Notes under the pieces: generated by a model
The model's database searches: none
What the model was told of the DNA's origin: nothing
The model's input: only the letters and a program-made list of their open reading frames with translations
Translations under genes and position numbers: made by a program
In this document: positions 43,198 through 51,594 of the stretch, piece by piece
Layout of the letters: each line of letters opens with the position of its first letter
Numbering within the stretch: the first letter of the stretch is position 1
Assembly: GCA_045603585.1 (NCBI GenBank)
Contig: JAZUMK010000057.1
Location: 1-57,823 of the forward strand
Reading direction: 5' to 3'
From: SFEL01 sp045603585
GTDB lineage: Bacteria; Bacillota; Clostridia; Christensenellales; CAG-138
DNA length: 57,823 nt

Positions 43198-44835
43198 ATG
43201 AAGAAACTTCTTTCTATCGCTCTGGTAGTGGTTCTTCTTGCAGGCATGGCCGTAACCGGCACCATGGCATATCTGCAGGACACCGACAGCGACGTGAACG
43301 TAATGACGCTGGGCAATGTAAAGATCAAGCAGCACGAGTACGAGCGCGTTGTTGAAAATGGCGAGTACAAAAAGGGCACCGTCGACGAGCAGGATAGCTA
43401 TATGCTGCAGGACTTCACTCAGGGCAAGCCCCTGCTGCCCATCGTTGGCGACCCCAGCGAGCCCGGCAACAGCCCCGCATACGCTGGTTGGGATGACACT
43501 ATCGTTCGCATGACTCAGGTTGATTCCTATGGTTTCATGCAGGTATTTGCCGGCAAGAACGCACAGGACAAGTTCGTTACCGTTGAAAACACCGGCAGGA
43601 CCGATGCATACGTTCGCACCCTTGTTGCCGTCGAAGCTGGCGAAACTGACGGCAGCCTGATTGGCACCTCTCACCACTCTAATTGGACTAAGAATAAAAT
43701 CGGTACTGTTAAGATTGGTGACGTTAATTACTATGTGATTGAGTACGTTTATAAAGGAGCAAGCGATGGTAGTCGTCATGTAGGCGGCGTTCTGCCCGCA
43801 GGCGATACATCTTACCCCAACCTGTCTCAGGTTTATATCTCCGCTGCAGCTACCAACGAGGACATGGAGAAGCTGGACGGCAACAAGAATGGCATGCTGG
43901 ACATCCTCGTTCTCTCCCAGGCTGTACAGGCCGAAGGCTTTGAAAATGCGCAGACCGCTCTGGATACCGCTTTCGGTAAGGCCAGCGAAAAGGCTGCTGA
44001 GTGGTTCGGCGGCATGGATGCTCCTGTTATGGTTTCCACCCTCGATGAACTCAAAGCAGCATTTGCTGAAGGCGGCAACGTAGTTTTAACCGAAGATATT
44101 GAATTCGAAAAAATAACCGCAATCGAACCGGGTAAGGAAGTTCATTTGGACTTGAATGGCAAAACAATTACCGTTGATGAAAATACTGCAAGTAATACTT
44201 TGATTTGGGTTAAAGAAGGAGCAAAACTCACTATTGATGGAAACGGCACAATTGATTTAGGCAGCGTTTCTACAATGGCTATCTTCTGCCCCTACGGTGA
44301 ACTTGTAATCGAAAACGGTACCTTTACCAGAGATGAGGTTACTACTGTTACTAACGCCACAACAGGATTATTCATGGGCGCGAAAATCTCTGGTTGTAAT
44401 GTAACTATCAACGGTGGTTACTTTGATCCCGGTTATTATGATGAAAACGCTGCTGATATAGATGAAATTCTTGCCGGCACAAAGACTTTGACTGAAACTG
44501 CCGATGATATTGCAAAGCGAGGCCAGCCTGGTGATAAGAACCTTCTCAGAGTTGCAGTCAAAGATAATGTTTCTGTTGTACTTAACCATTCCGGTTATGG
44601 CTCATTTAAAGTGTACGGCGGAACGTTTGTAGGCGCTAACCCTGCATGGGGCGATGAAGGCTGTATGCTTCCCACTACGCCCAATTATCTCCGTCCTTGG
44701 TCTTACTATCAGGGCGCGCTCCTTGCCGGACAGACCTATAATGAGAATGGAGTTGTAATCCCTGACGGTTACACTATTACCAAAGGAGCAACAGCCGAGA
44801 ACATACCCACTTATACTGTAGAGTACGGCAAGTAA
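43198..44835 (+). CDS. TasA-domain protein with C-terminal beta-helix (545 residues; paralogue B)
   Basis: N-terminal 50 residues are nearly identical to paralogue A at protein and DNA level. The mid-part QGKPLLPIVGDP and TIVRMTQVDSYGFMQVFAGK is shared instead with paralogue F (49096). TasA-like domain ends VLSQAVQAEGFENAQTAL. The beta-helix part (about 285-545) has VHLDLNGKTITV, LTIDGNGTIDLG and SFKVYGGTFVG repeats. SipW signal, no wall anchor. Probably a decorated fibre subunit. Confidence 0.88.
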   Translation: MKKLLSIALVVVLLAGMAVTGTMAYLQDTDSDVNVMTLGNVKIKQHEYERVVENGEYKKGTVDEQDSYMLQDFTQGKPLLPIVGDPSEPGNSPAYAGWDDTIVRMTQVDSYGFMQVFAGKNAQDKFVTVENTGRTDAYVRTLVAVEAGETDGSLIGTSHHSNWTKNKIGTVKIGDVNYYVIEYVYKGASDGSRHVGGVLPAGDTSYPNLSQVYISAAATNEDMEKLDGNKNGMLDILVLSQAVQAEGFENAQTALDTAFGKASEKAAEWFGGMDAPVMVSTLDELKAAFAEGGNVVLTEDIEFEKITAIEPGKEVHLDLNGKTITVDENTASNTLIWVKEGAKLTIDGNGTIDLGSVSTMAIFCPYGELVIENGTFTRDEVTTVTNATTGLFMGAKISGCNVTINGGYFDPGYYDENAADIDEILAGTKTLTETADDIAKRGQPGDKNLLRVAVKDNVSVVLNHSGYGSFKVYGGTFVGANPAWGDEGCMLPTTPNYLRPWSYYQGALLAGQTYNENGVVIPDGYTITKGATAENIPTYTVEYGK

Positions 44836-44850
44836 TTCTATTAAACCAAC

Positions 44851-44909
44851 CCCCACCCCCCGGTGGGGGGCGCTCAAAGGGTACAGGCCCGCTTGTGCCC
44901 TTTGAACGC
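44851..44909 (+). repeat. Tandem hairpin element, copy 2 (short-loop type)
   Basis: Stem 1 ccccacc/ggtgggg (44851-44857 with 44862-44868); stem 2 44870-44885 with 44894-44909, one mismatch, 8-base loop; then five T after two bases. Could terminate or attenuate. Confidence 0.85.
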
Positions 44910-44944
44910 CTTTTTGTACATCTTCCGAAAGGATATTGGTTTTA

Positions 44945-45550
44945 ATGAAAGTTTCCCATGCCATTGTGCTGCTTTTTGCAATGGTGGCGTGCATTTATCT
45001 GCTGTCCCTTACCCCGCCCGCCAATCAGGCGGCTCCCGTTGCCGTGGCATCGGAGGGGGAGCTGAAAATTCAGCTGGATATCAGCCACAGCGGCAGCGAA
45101 ATTGCCCTGCCCGGCGGCTCCTTTACAAAAAACGTAACCGTAAACAGCGTGGAGCAGCAGCCGGCATGGGTCTGGATAACCTGCGCAGTGCCCTCTGCCC
45201 TTTGCGGCGAGAATGCCCCCATCACCCTTCACATCACCCAGCAGGAGGGCTGGAGCCTGTTTGACACCGCCCTGTGCAGCATTGAGGGCGTGGAGCACAC
45301 CCTGTATACCCTGCTGCAGGCAGAGCCCCTGCCCGGCGGCAGCAGCACTCCCCCCTGCAGCTTTGCTGTCACCGTTGCGCCAAACGTTGTCATCGATACC
45401 GCAGGCAGCTGGTACCTTCAGGCGGAGGAGGGGAATGTTCCCCTTGACTACAACTCCGCCCAGCCCATGCTTTTGTTCGACGCATATGCCATTCAGCAGC
45501 TTGATATTCAAACTGCCCAGCAGGCATACAGCATATACAATCACAGCTAA
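44945..45550 (+). CDS. Short TasA-related protein without SipW motif (201 residues)
   Basis: ATG 44945 follows AAAGGA by 11 bases; a TTG at 44936 is too close to the RBS. One N-terminal hydrophobic segment (HAIVLLFAMVACIYLLSL) and no GTxAY motif, so it may stay membrane-anchored or use an ordinary peptidase. The end, LLFDAYAIQQLDIQTAQQAY, matches the C-terminal TasA block. Four cysteines, two of them (ITCAVPSALCGE) close together, unlike the Cys-free fibre subunits. Possibly a chaperone, base or cap (inference). Confidence 0.75.
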   Translation: MKVSHAIVLLFAMVACIYLLSLTPPANQAAPVAVASEGELKIQLDISHSGSEIALPGGSFTKNVTVNSVEQQPAWVWITCAVPSALCGENAPITLHITQQEGWSLFDTALCSIEGVEHTLYTLLQAEPLPGGSSTPPCSFAVTVAPNVVIDTAGSWYLQAEEGNVPLDYNSAQPMLLFDAYAIQQLDIQTAQQAYSIYNHS

Positions 45551-45598
45551 ACCGCAGCTTTTTGCACCACCAAACTACCTCACGAAAGGGGAAACACC

Positions 45599-47518
45599 AT
45601 GAAGAAAATTTTTGCAGTTATCCTCGTTATTGGCCTGGGCGCCGCCTTTGCCCTCTCCGGCACCACGGCGTACCTCACCAGCCATGATGCCGACGTAAAC
45701 GTAATGACGACGGGCAATGTTGACATTGAACAGATTGAGGAACAGCTGGCAGCTGACGGTGCTAGCAAGGAACCCTTCGTGCAGGGCAAGGATTTCTATC
45801 CCGGTACCGAAATCAGCAAAATCGTTTCCGTAAAGAACACCGGCAAGTCCGATGCTTATTTCCGCACCCTGATTGCCTTTGAAGATGTTCCCGGCAGCGA
45901 AACCTTTGGCGTGAATTTCCCCATTGATGAATATAACGGATACAAATGGAGCTGGGGCGCACCCGAAGCTACCATCGTGCTGGACGGCGTAACCTATCAG
46001 GTATACGAAGCACTGTACACCAAGGTTCTGAATCCCGGCGAAACTTCTCCCGCTTCTCTGACCAAGGTAGAGCTTGCCGCAGATTCCACCAACGAGGATA
46101 TGGAAGTACTGGGCGACGAGTACAAAATCCTCGTTCTTTCTCAGGCTGTACAGACCGAGGGCTTTGATAAGGCAGAGACCGCTCTGGATACTGCTTTCGG
46201 CGATGTCAACGTGGAGAACTGCACCAAGTGGTTTGGCGGCGTGCTTGCAGAGGATGCTGCGCCCACAGCCCCTGCCAATAATAAGGCAGTATACAACGGA
46301 ACCACTTATGACACCATTTACGAAGCGGTAGCAGCCGCAAACGCAAATGGCGGCGGCGAAATCAAGCTGATGGGCTCTGCAACGCTGGATAAGCCTGTAG
46401 AGATTGCTGCAAATATTACTATTAACGGCAATGTAGACGGTAAGTCTGCTGCGTTTACCCGTGCGGACAGCTTCACCGGCACCATGCTCACAGTAGGCGC
46501 AGGTGCAAGCCTTACCCTTGAAAACGTAATTGCCGACGGCGGCGCAGTTTGGGAGGGCGAAACCGATCCTACCCTTGGCCGCGGCACCACCAACAGCGGT
46601 ATTACCGCAACCGGAAACATCATTGCGGCAAGCAACAATAGCAGCATTGTGCTTGGCAAAGGCGCAGTTCTTCAGAACAACGTTGGCGCTCATGCCATTA
46701 ACCTCGGCACCCGCATTGGTGCAATCCTGACCATGAAAGACGGCAGCAAGGTTATCAACAACCAGTCTGATTCCGGTGCAATCTGGGGCGGCGGAAACAT
46801 CACCATGTACGGCGGCGAAATCAGCGGCAACAGCTCCACCGGCATCGGCGGCGCAATCCGCATGGTAAGCAACTGCAACCTTACCATGAACGGCGGCGAA
46901 ATCTGCAATAACAAAGCCGCAGGCGACGGCGGCGCAATCTGGGGCTATGGTTCTTCCACCTACAACTTTAACGGCGGCAAGATGTCAGGCAACGAATCTG
47001 CCGGCACCGGCGGTGCAATCTACACCGGCACCTATTCCGTAATCAACATCTCCGGTGATTTCGAGATGTGCGATAACAAGGCCGCAAACAGCGGCGCAAT
47101 CCGCCTGACCGACCACACCTCCATGAACATGACCGGCGGTAAGGTTGCCGGCAATGCAGCTGTTAATTATGATGCCATATATGGCTGGGATACTGCCGTA
47201 AATTTGAATGGCGGCGAGTTTGCAGACGAAATTACTATTGACTCAGGATTGACTCCCACCATTGGCGCAGCTAATATTACCGGCGTAGTCAATTTTAGTG
47301 TGCATACTAACCACAATACCGTAAACCTAGCAAAGGACTTTAACACCTTCAAGTTCACTGTTGATGAGGGAAGATCCAACTTCACCGCATTTAACTTCAA
47401 GCCCGCCGCAGGCTACACCTACACCGCAGGCGATGAGGCCAAGCTGGTATGCATGAACGAAGGCTACAGCACCTATTGGGATGCAGCAACCGGCACCTTC
47501 AGACTCACAGCTAACTAA
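45599..47518 (+). CDS. TasA-domain protein with long beta-helix repeats (639 residues; paralogue D)
   Basis: SipW signal MKKIFAVILVIGLGAAFALS with GTTAYLTSHD. TasA-like domain ends ILVLSQAVQTEGFDKAET (about residue 200). The remaining 430 residues form a repeat region: GGAIWGGGNITMYGGEISGN, GGAIRMVSNCNLTMNGGEIC, GGAIWGYGSSTYNFNGGKMS, GGAIYTGTY; this GGAI/NGG pattern resembles polymorphic outer membrane and pectate-lyase-like beta-helices. Largest display domain in the locus. Sits between the two duplicated three-gene modules. Confidence 0.87.
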   Translation: MKKIFAVILVIGLGAAFALSGTTAYLTSHDADVNVMTTGNVDIEQIEEQLAADGASKEPFVQGKDFYPGTEISKIVSVKNTGKSDAYFRTLIAFEDVPGSETFGVNFPIDEYNGYKWSWGAPEATIVLDGVTYQVYEALYTKVLNPGETSPASLTKVELAADSTNEDMEVLGDEYKILVLSQAVQTEGFDKAETALDTAFGDVNVENCTKWFGGVLAEDAAPTAPANNKAVYNGTTYDTIYEAVAAANANGGGEIKLMGSATLDKPVEIAANITINGNVDGKSAAFTRADSFTGTMLTVGAGASLTLENVIADGGAVWEGETDPTLGRGTTNSGITATGNIIAASNNSSIVLGKGAVLQNNVGAHAINLGTRIGAILTMKDGSKVINNQSDSGAIWGGGNITMYGGEISGNSSTGIGGAIRMVSNCNLTMNGGEICNNKAAGDGGAIWGYGSSTYNFNGGKMSGNESAGTGGAIYTGTYSVINISGDFEMCDNKAANSGAIRLTDHTSMNMTGGKVAGNAAVNYDAIYGWDTAVNLNGGEFADEITIDSGLTPTIGAANITGVVNFSVHTNHNTVNLAKDFNTFKFTVDEGRSNFTAFNFKPAAGYTYTAGDEAKLVCMNEGYSTYWDAATGTFRLTAN

Positions 47519-47537
47519 ACCGAAAGGATAAACAGCT

Positions 47538-48962
47538 ATGAAGAAAATTCTCTCCATCGCACTGGTCGTTGTGCTTCTTGCCGGCATAGCCGTATCCGGC
47601 ACCATGGCATATCTGCAGGACAGCGACAGCGACGTAAACGTAATGACGCTGGGGAATGTTCAGATCGAGCAGATTGAGCAGGAACGCGATGCAGACGGCA
47701 AGCTTGTTACCTTCAAGCAGGCCAAGCCTGCCTATCCCGCAGTTGGTCCTATCGAATGGGCTGGTGAAGGCGTAGATGTCAACGGCATCAAGTACAAGGT
47801 ATTTACCGATGAACTCAAGAACGTTGTTGACAAGATCGTTACCGTAAAGAACACCGGCAAGTCCGATGCTTACGTACGCACCATCGTTGCAATCGAAGCG
47901 CCCGATTATGACCGCAATAATCTGATTCATGTAAACTTCAATGGCGATTTGGATAAGACCTCTTGGACTCCTGTAGATATTGACGGTGTACAGTATGTAT
48001 ACTCTGTATTTACCTACAACGATGCTCTGAATCCCAATGAAATCTCAGCTCCTTCCCTGATGCAGCTGTTCCTTGATTCCAAGGCTACCAACGAAGATGT
48101 AGCCAAGTTTGGCGATACTTGGGAAGTTTTGGTTCTCTCTCAGGCTGTGCAGACCGCAGGCTTTGCTGATGCTAATAACAATGGTACTGCTGCTGACGAA
48201 GCTCTGGATACCGCTTTCGGCGAAGCTAATGCTACTAATGCTGCTGCTTGGTTCGCTGGCGACGAGTTCACCGCTCCCACCGCAGTTGCCACCGCTGATG
48301 AGCTGATCGCAGCTCTTGAAGCCGGCGAAAGCGTATATCTGACCGCTGACATTACCCTCGATGAAGCTGTCATCGTTGAGAAAGATGCCGACATCAACCT
48401 GAACGGACATACGCTTACTACCGTAGGTCTGAATCTGACGAAAGGTGCCGATATTGAAAACGGCACTATTACAAGCGGTGGTCATACAAACTTGATCCCC
48501 CACCTCAAGGTTTCCGGCGGCACACTTACCATGGATAACGTAACCGTGGATGTACAGCACCATCTCAATGCCAATGCAAATTGGTCCGAAGCCTCAGGCA
48601 TGGAAGTTGCGGGTGCCACGGCTGTTCTCAACAACTGCCATATCAAAATACATAACAGCACAGGTGCACAGTGGGTTTACAGCTATGGTCTCAGCCTTAA
48701 CGGAGCCACAGCAACTATGAACGGCGGTTCCATTACTGCTACCTGCGTAGCAGGCACTGCTGCAAACGGTCCCACCAACCCCAATGCAATAAGCACAATG
48801 GGCGAATGTACAGCAACCCTGAATAACGTTGCCGTATCTGCCGGTTACTATGGCACCACCGTTAATGGCCACTTTACCCTCAATACCACCGATAAGGCCA
48901 TTACCAGTGCCAACATCGTTGACAATCGCGGTGGCAGCCATACCATCAACTATATCGACTAA
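47538..48962 (+). CDS. TasA-domain protein with C-terminal beta-helix (474 residues; paralogue E)
   Basis: SipW signal MKKILSIALVVVLLAGIAVS plus GTMAYLQDSDS. TasA-like domain ends VLVLSQAVQTAGFADANNNG. The hinge and first helix turns (APTAVATADELIAALEAGES, then VYLTADITL and INLNGHTLTTV) are close to paralogue A, so A and E are counterparts. Beta-helix part about 255-474. Nineteen bases after the previous gene with GAAAGGA as RBS. Confidence 0.88.
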   Translation: MKKILSIALVVVLLAGIAVSGTMAYLQDSDSDVNVMTLGNVQIEQIEQERDADGKLVTFKQAKPAYPAVGPIEWAGEGVDVNGIKYKVFTDELKNVVDKIVTVKNTGKSDAYVRTIVAIEAPDYDRNNLIHVNFNGDLDKTSWTPVDIDGVQYVYSVFTYNDALNPNEISAPSLMQLFLDSKATNEDVAKFGDTWEVLVLSQAVQTAGFADANNNGTAADEALDTAFGEANATNAAAWFAGDEFTAPTAVATADELIAALEAGESVYLTADITLDEAVIVEKDADINLNGHTLTTVGLNLTKGADIENGTITSGGHTNLIPHLKVSGGTLTMDNVTVDVQHHLNANANWSEASGMEVAGATAVLNNCHIKIHNSTGAQWVYSYGLSLNGATATMNGGSITATCVAGTAANGPTNPNAISTMGECTATLNNVAVSAGYYGTTVNGHFTLNTTDKAITSANIVDNRGGSHTINYID

Positions 48963-48976
48963 GCACCAAATCGCTT

Positions 48977-49035
48977 CCCCACTTCGGTGGGGGGCGATCA
49001 AAGGGTACAGGCCCTCACTTGTGCCCTTTGATCGC
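48977..49035 (+). repeat. Tandem hairpin element, copy 3 (long-loop type)
   Basis: Stem 1 ccccac/gtgggg with a ttcg tetraloop; stem 2 (48994-49009 with 49020-49035) pairs along all 16 positions (one T-G). Compared with copy 1, bases change on both arms of stem 2 (gcgatc with gatcgc), restoring pairing. Confidence 0.88.
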
Positions 49036-49095
49036 AGTATGATATGGGAGAAAAACATACTGAGAAAACAATAAAGCAACAAAGGAGAAATCACA
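49036..49095 (+). promoter_or_regulatory. Conserved 60-base leader before paralogue F
   Basis: Near-identical to 43138-43197, including agtatg/catact and the AAAGGAG RBS. Confidence 0.6.
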
Positions 49096-50688
49096 ATGAA
49101 GAAGATTCTTTCCATCGCACTTGTCGTTGTGCTTCTTGCCGGCATAGCCGTATCCGGCACCATGGCATACCTGCAGGACAGCGACAGCGACGTGAACGTA
49201 ATGACTCTGGGTAATGTATCCATCGAACAGCACGAGTACGAGCGCAAACTTAAGGGTGACGGCTCCTACGAGACTGATACCATCGATGGCGTGACCAGCT
49301 ATGTTCTGAAGGACTTCACTCAGGGCAAGCCCCTGCTGCCCATCGTTGGCGACCCCAACGAGCCCGGCAACAGCCCCGCTTATGCAGGCTACGATAGCAC
49401 TATCGTTCGCATGACTCAGGTTGATTCCTATGGCCATATGCAGGTATTTGCCGGCAAGAACGCACAGGACAAGTTCGTAACCGTTGAAAACACCGGCAGG
49501 ACCGACGCATACGTTCGCACCCTCGTTGCTTTTGAGCTGGGCGAAATTGCTGCTGCTGATTTTGGTAAGGTCATTATGACTTCTTCTCGTTCTACCACGG
49601 ATAATGATAATCTCGGGCAGCCTTGGTTTAAAAACGAAATTGGTGTTATTGAGATCGATGGCAACAACTATGTAGTGGTTGAGTACGTTTACCATGGTGC
49701 TCAATTGAGCGACTCCATCCGTCATGAAAACGGCGTTCTCCCCGCAGGCGACACCACCTATCCCAGCCTTTGCCAGGTTTACCTCAAGCACAATGCCACC
49801 AACGAGGACATGGAGAATATCGACGGCAACAAGAACGGCACCTACGATATCCTCGTTCTCTCCCAGGCTGTACAGACTGCAGGCTTTGCCGATGCAGCCA
49901 CCGCTCTGGAAACCGCATTCCCCAAGGGCGAGAATAATGCCAATGTTCCCGGTTGGTTTGAACCTATCGAGTTTCCCGGCGTTCTTTACGATGCAAATGA
50001 CGTTTATGAATCCTCTTTGGAAAGCGGCGAATTCACTCTGGGTAAAAATATCAATACTTCCGATTCTGCGAATCATTACAGCGGAAACCGTGAATATGCC
50101 ATTACCGGAGGCAGGAATTACACCATCAATCTGAACGGCCACACCATTAATCACGATGGTACCTATCAGGACGGAAAGAATACCGGTTACACCTATCTCT
50201 TCACTGTGGCACATGACAATAGCAAGCTGACTATCAATGGCGAAGGAACCATTAATTCTGCCAATTCTGAAGGTGTTGTTTCCATTGTTTATGCTCAGAG
50301 CGGCACCGAAACGGTGATCAACGGCGGCGATTTCAAGCCCTATAAGGGCATTGCCGTTTGGGCCGGTAATGGCTCCGAGATTATCATCAATGGTGGCAGC
50401 TTCATCTCTACCGGCTCAGATGACGAGGAACTGATCTACTCCAGCGGCGGCGTAATTGATATTTACGGCGGTTTCTTCCACAACACCGAGCAGGAAAACC
50501 GTCCTGTGAACGTAGCTAACGTTAATCGTGGCACCGGCTTCATCAACATCTACGGCGGTACCTTTGTAAACTTTGATCCTTCCACCGGTGGTGATGATCC
50601 CAACAACATCAAGGTTGCTGCCGGCTACAAGGTAGTTTCCGAAAATCAGGCAAACGGTGACGTTTGGTACACCGTAGTTCCCGAATAA
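49096..50688 (+). CDS. TasA-domain protein with C-terminal beta-helix (530 residues; paralogue F)
   Basis: A mosaic: signal region like paralogue E, the TDTIDGVTSYVLKDFTQG segment like A, and LLPIVGDPNEPGNSPAYAG with TIVRMTQVDSYG like B. TasA-like domain ends ILVLSQAVQTAGFADAAT. Its own beta-helix (about 295-530) has TINLNGHTINHD, VINGGDFKP, IIINGGSFIS, IDIYGGFFH and INIYGGTFVN rungs. SipW signal, no anchor. Confidence 0.88.
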   Translation: MKKILSIALVVVLLAGIAVSGTMAYLQDSDSDVNVMTLGNVSIEQHEYERKLKGDGSYETDTIDGVTSYVLKDFTQGKPLLPIVGDPNEPGNSPAYAGYDSTIVRMTQVDSYGHMQVFAGKNAQDKFVTVENTGRTDAYVRTLVAFELGEIAAADFGKVIMTSSRSTTDNDNLGQPWFKNEIGVIEIDGNNYVVVEYVYHGAQLSDSIRHENGVLPAGDTTYPSLCQVYLKHNATNEDMENIDGNKNGTYDILVLSQAVQTAGFADAATALETAFPKGENNANVPGWFEPIEFPGVLYDANDVYESSLESGEFTLGKNINTSDSANHYSGNREYAITGGRNYTINLNGHTINHDGTYQDGKNTGYTYLFTVAHDNSKLTINGEGTINSANSEGVVSIVYAQSGTETVINGGDFKPYKGIAVWAGNGSEIIINGGSFISTGSDDEELIYSSGGVIDIYGGFFHNTEQENRPVNVANVNRGTGFINIYGGTFVNFDPSTGGDDPNNIKVAAGYKVVSENQANGDVWYTVVPE

Positions 50689-50703
50689 CCAACTTTCCCG
50701 CTA

Positions 50704-50762
50704 CCCCACCCCCCGGTGGGGGGCGATCAAAGGGTACAGGCCCGCTTGTGCCCTTTGAACGC
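50704..50762 (+). repeat. Tandem hairpin element, copy 4 (short-loop type)
   Basis: Stem 1 50704-50710 with 50715-50721; stem 2 50723-50738 with 50747-50762, one A-A mismatch, 8-base loop as in copy 2. Confidence 0.85.
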
Positions 50763-50818
50763 CCAATTGCACAAATGTATTTACCTGTTACACATATACA
50801 GAAAGGAAGCTGTAACGG

Positions 50819-51523
50819 ATGAAAAAACGAATTGTTCTGCTTGCCGCCCTGCTGGCGCTGATGCTTATTGCAGGTTCCTTTGCCTTTGCGGCAGAGCAGC
50901 AAAAGGCGGATATTGAACAGCATATATATCAACGAACCACCAAAAAGGTAAACTGGGCTCCTTTTGAAGAAGTGACGGAGGAGCAGCCCCTTTTCCCTGC
51001 CGTTGGCGAAGCGGAGCTTAAAAGCACTCGTTGGTTCATTTTTCAGGATTGCGATGTGTCCAAGCCCATATACGGCAAGTCACTGAAAAACGAGCTTGAC
51101 CGCTTTGTGTTTGTGGAAAACAAGGGGGATGTGAGCGTATACGTTCGCACATGGTTCGCCTTTGAAGAGGGCACCTACGGCAAAAGCGTGCTGGATGACC
51201 TGATTCACCTTAACTTCAATACTGAAGATTGGACAATGTCAGAGGCGACAAGCGGGGTGGAGATAGACGGCAACAAATACACCGTGTTCTATGCCGACTA
51301 TAAAACTGTCCTTGAAGCCGGGAAAACCGCAGAGCCTTCCCTCATGCAGCTATACATGGATAGCAAAGGCACCAATGAGGACATGATTGCCCTTGACGGA
51401 AACGGCAGCGGAAAGTACGAGATAGGTATTTACTCTCAGGCGGTGCAAGCCTACACAGAAATTACACTTGACGGTGCTTTCGGCACAAATCACCCCTGGA
51501 CAAGCGGACTTAATGCAGAATAA
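50819..51523 (+). CDS. TasA-domain protein with ordinary signal peptide (234 residues)
   Basis: Signal peptide MKKRIVLLAALLALMLIAGS ending FAFAAEQQ, a standard AxA site, not the SipW type. The TasA-like core is clear: KNELDRFVFVENKGDVSVYVRTWFAF, EPSLMQLYMDSKGTNEDM and IGIYSQAVQAYTEITLDGAF. Follows hairpin copy 4 just as the short protein at 44945 follows copy 2. Lacking the donor-type N-terminus, it may act as fibre terminator or periplasm-side helper (inference). RBS AAAGGAAG. Confidence 0.82.
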   Translation: MKKRIVLLAALLALMLIAGSFAFAAEQQKADIEQHIYQRTTKKVNWAPFEEVTEEQPLFPAVGEAELKSTRWFIFQDCDVSKPIYGKSLKNELDRFVFVENKGDVSVYVRTWFAFEEGTYGKSVLDDLIHLNFNTEDWTMSEATSGVEIDGNKYTVFYADYKTVLEAGKTAEPSLMQLYMDSKGTNEDMIALDGNGSGKYEIGIYSQAVQAYTEITLDGAFGTNHPWTSGLNAE

Positions 51524-51594
51524 AACAGACATCCCCGCGGCAAAGGGATGCCGCAGAATATACAATAACTACTTATGAAAGGAGGCAGCGGCCC

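Noticed and set aside
41355..43379. Very long minus-strand frame, about 670 codons, across the TasA-like genes
   Set aside because: Opposite strand of two related genes with the same codon bias; no start signal and no recognisable domains.
43073..50762. CRISPR-like repeat array
   Set aside because: The four repeats are over a kilobase apart with whole genes between them, are hairpins, and no cas gene is present.
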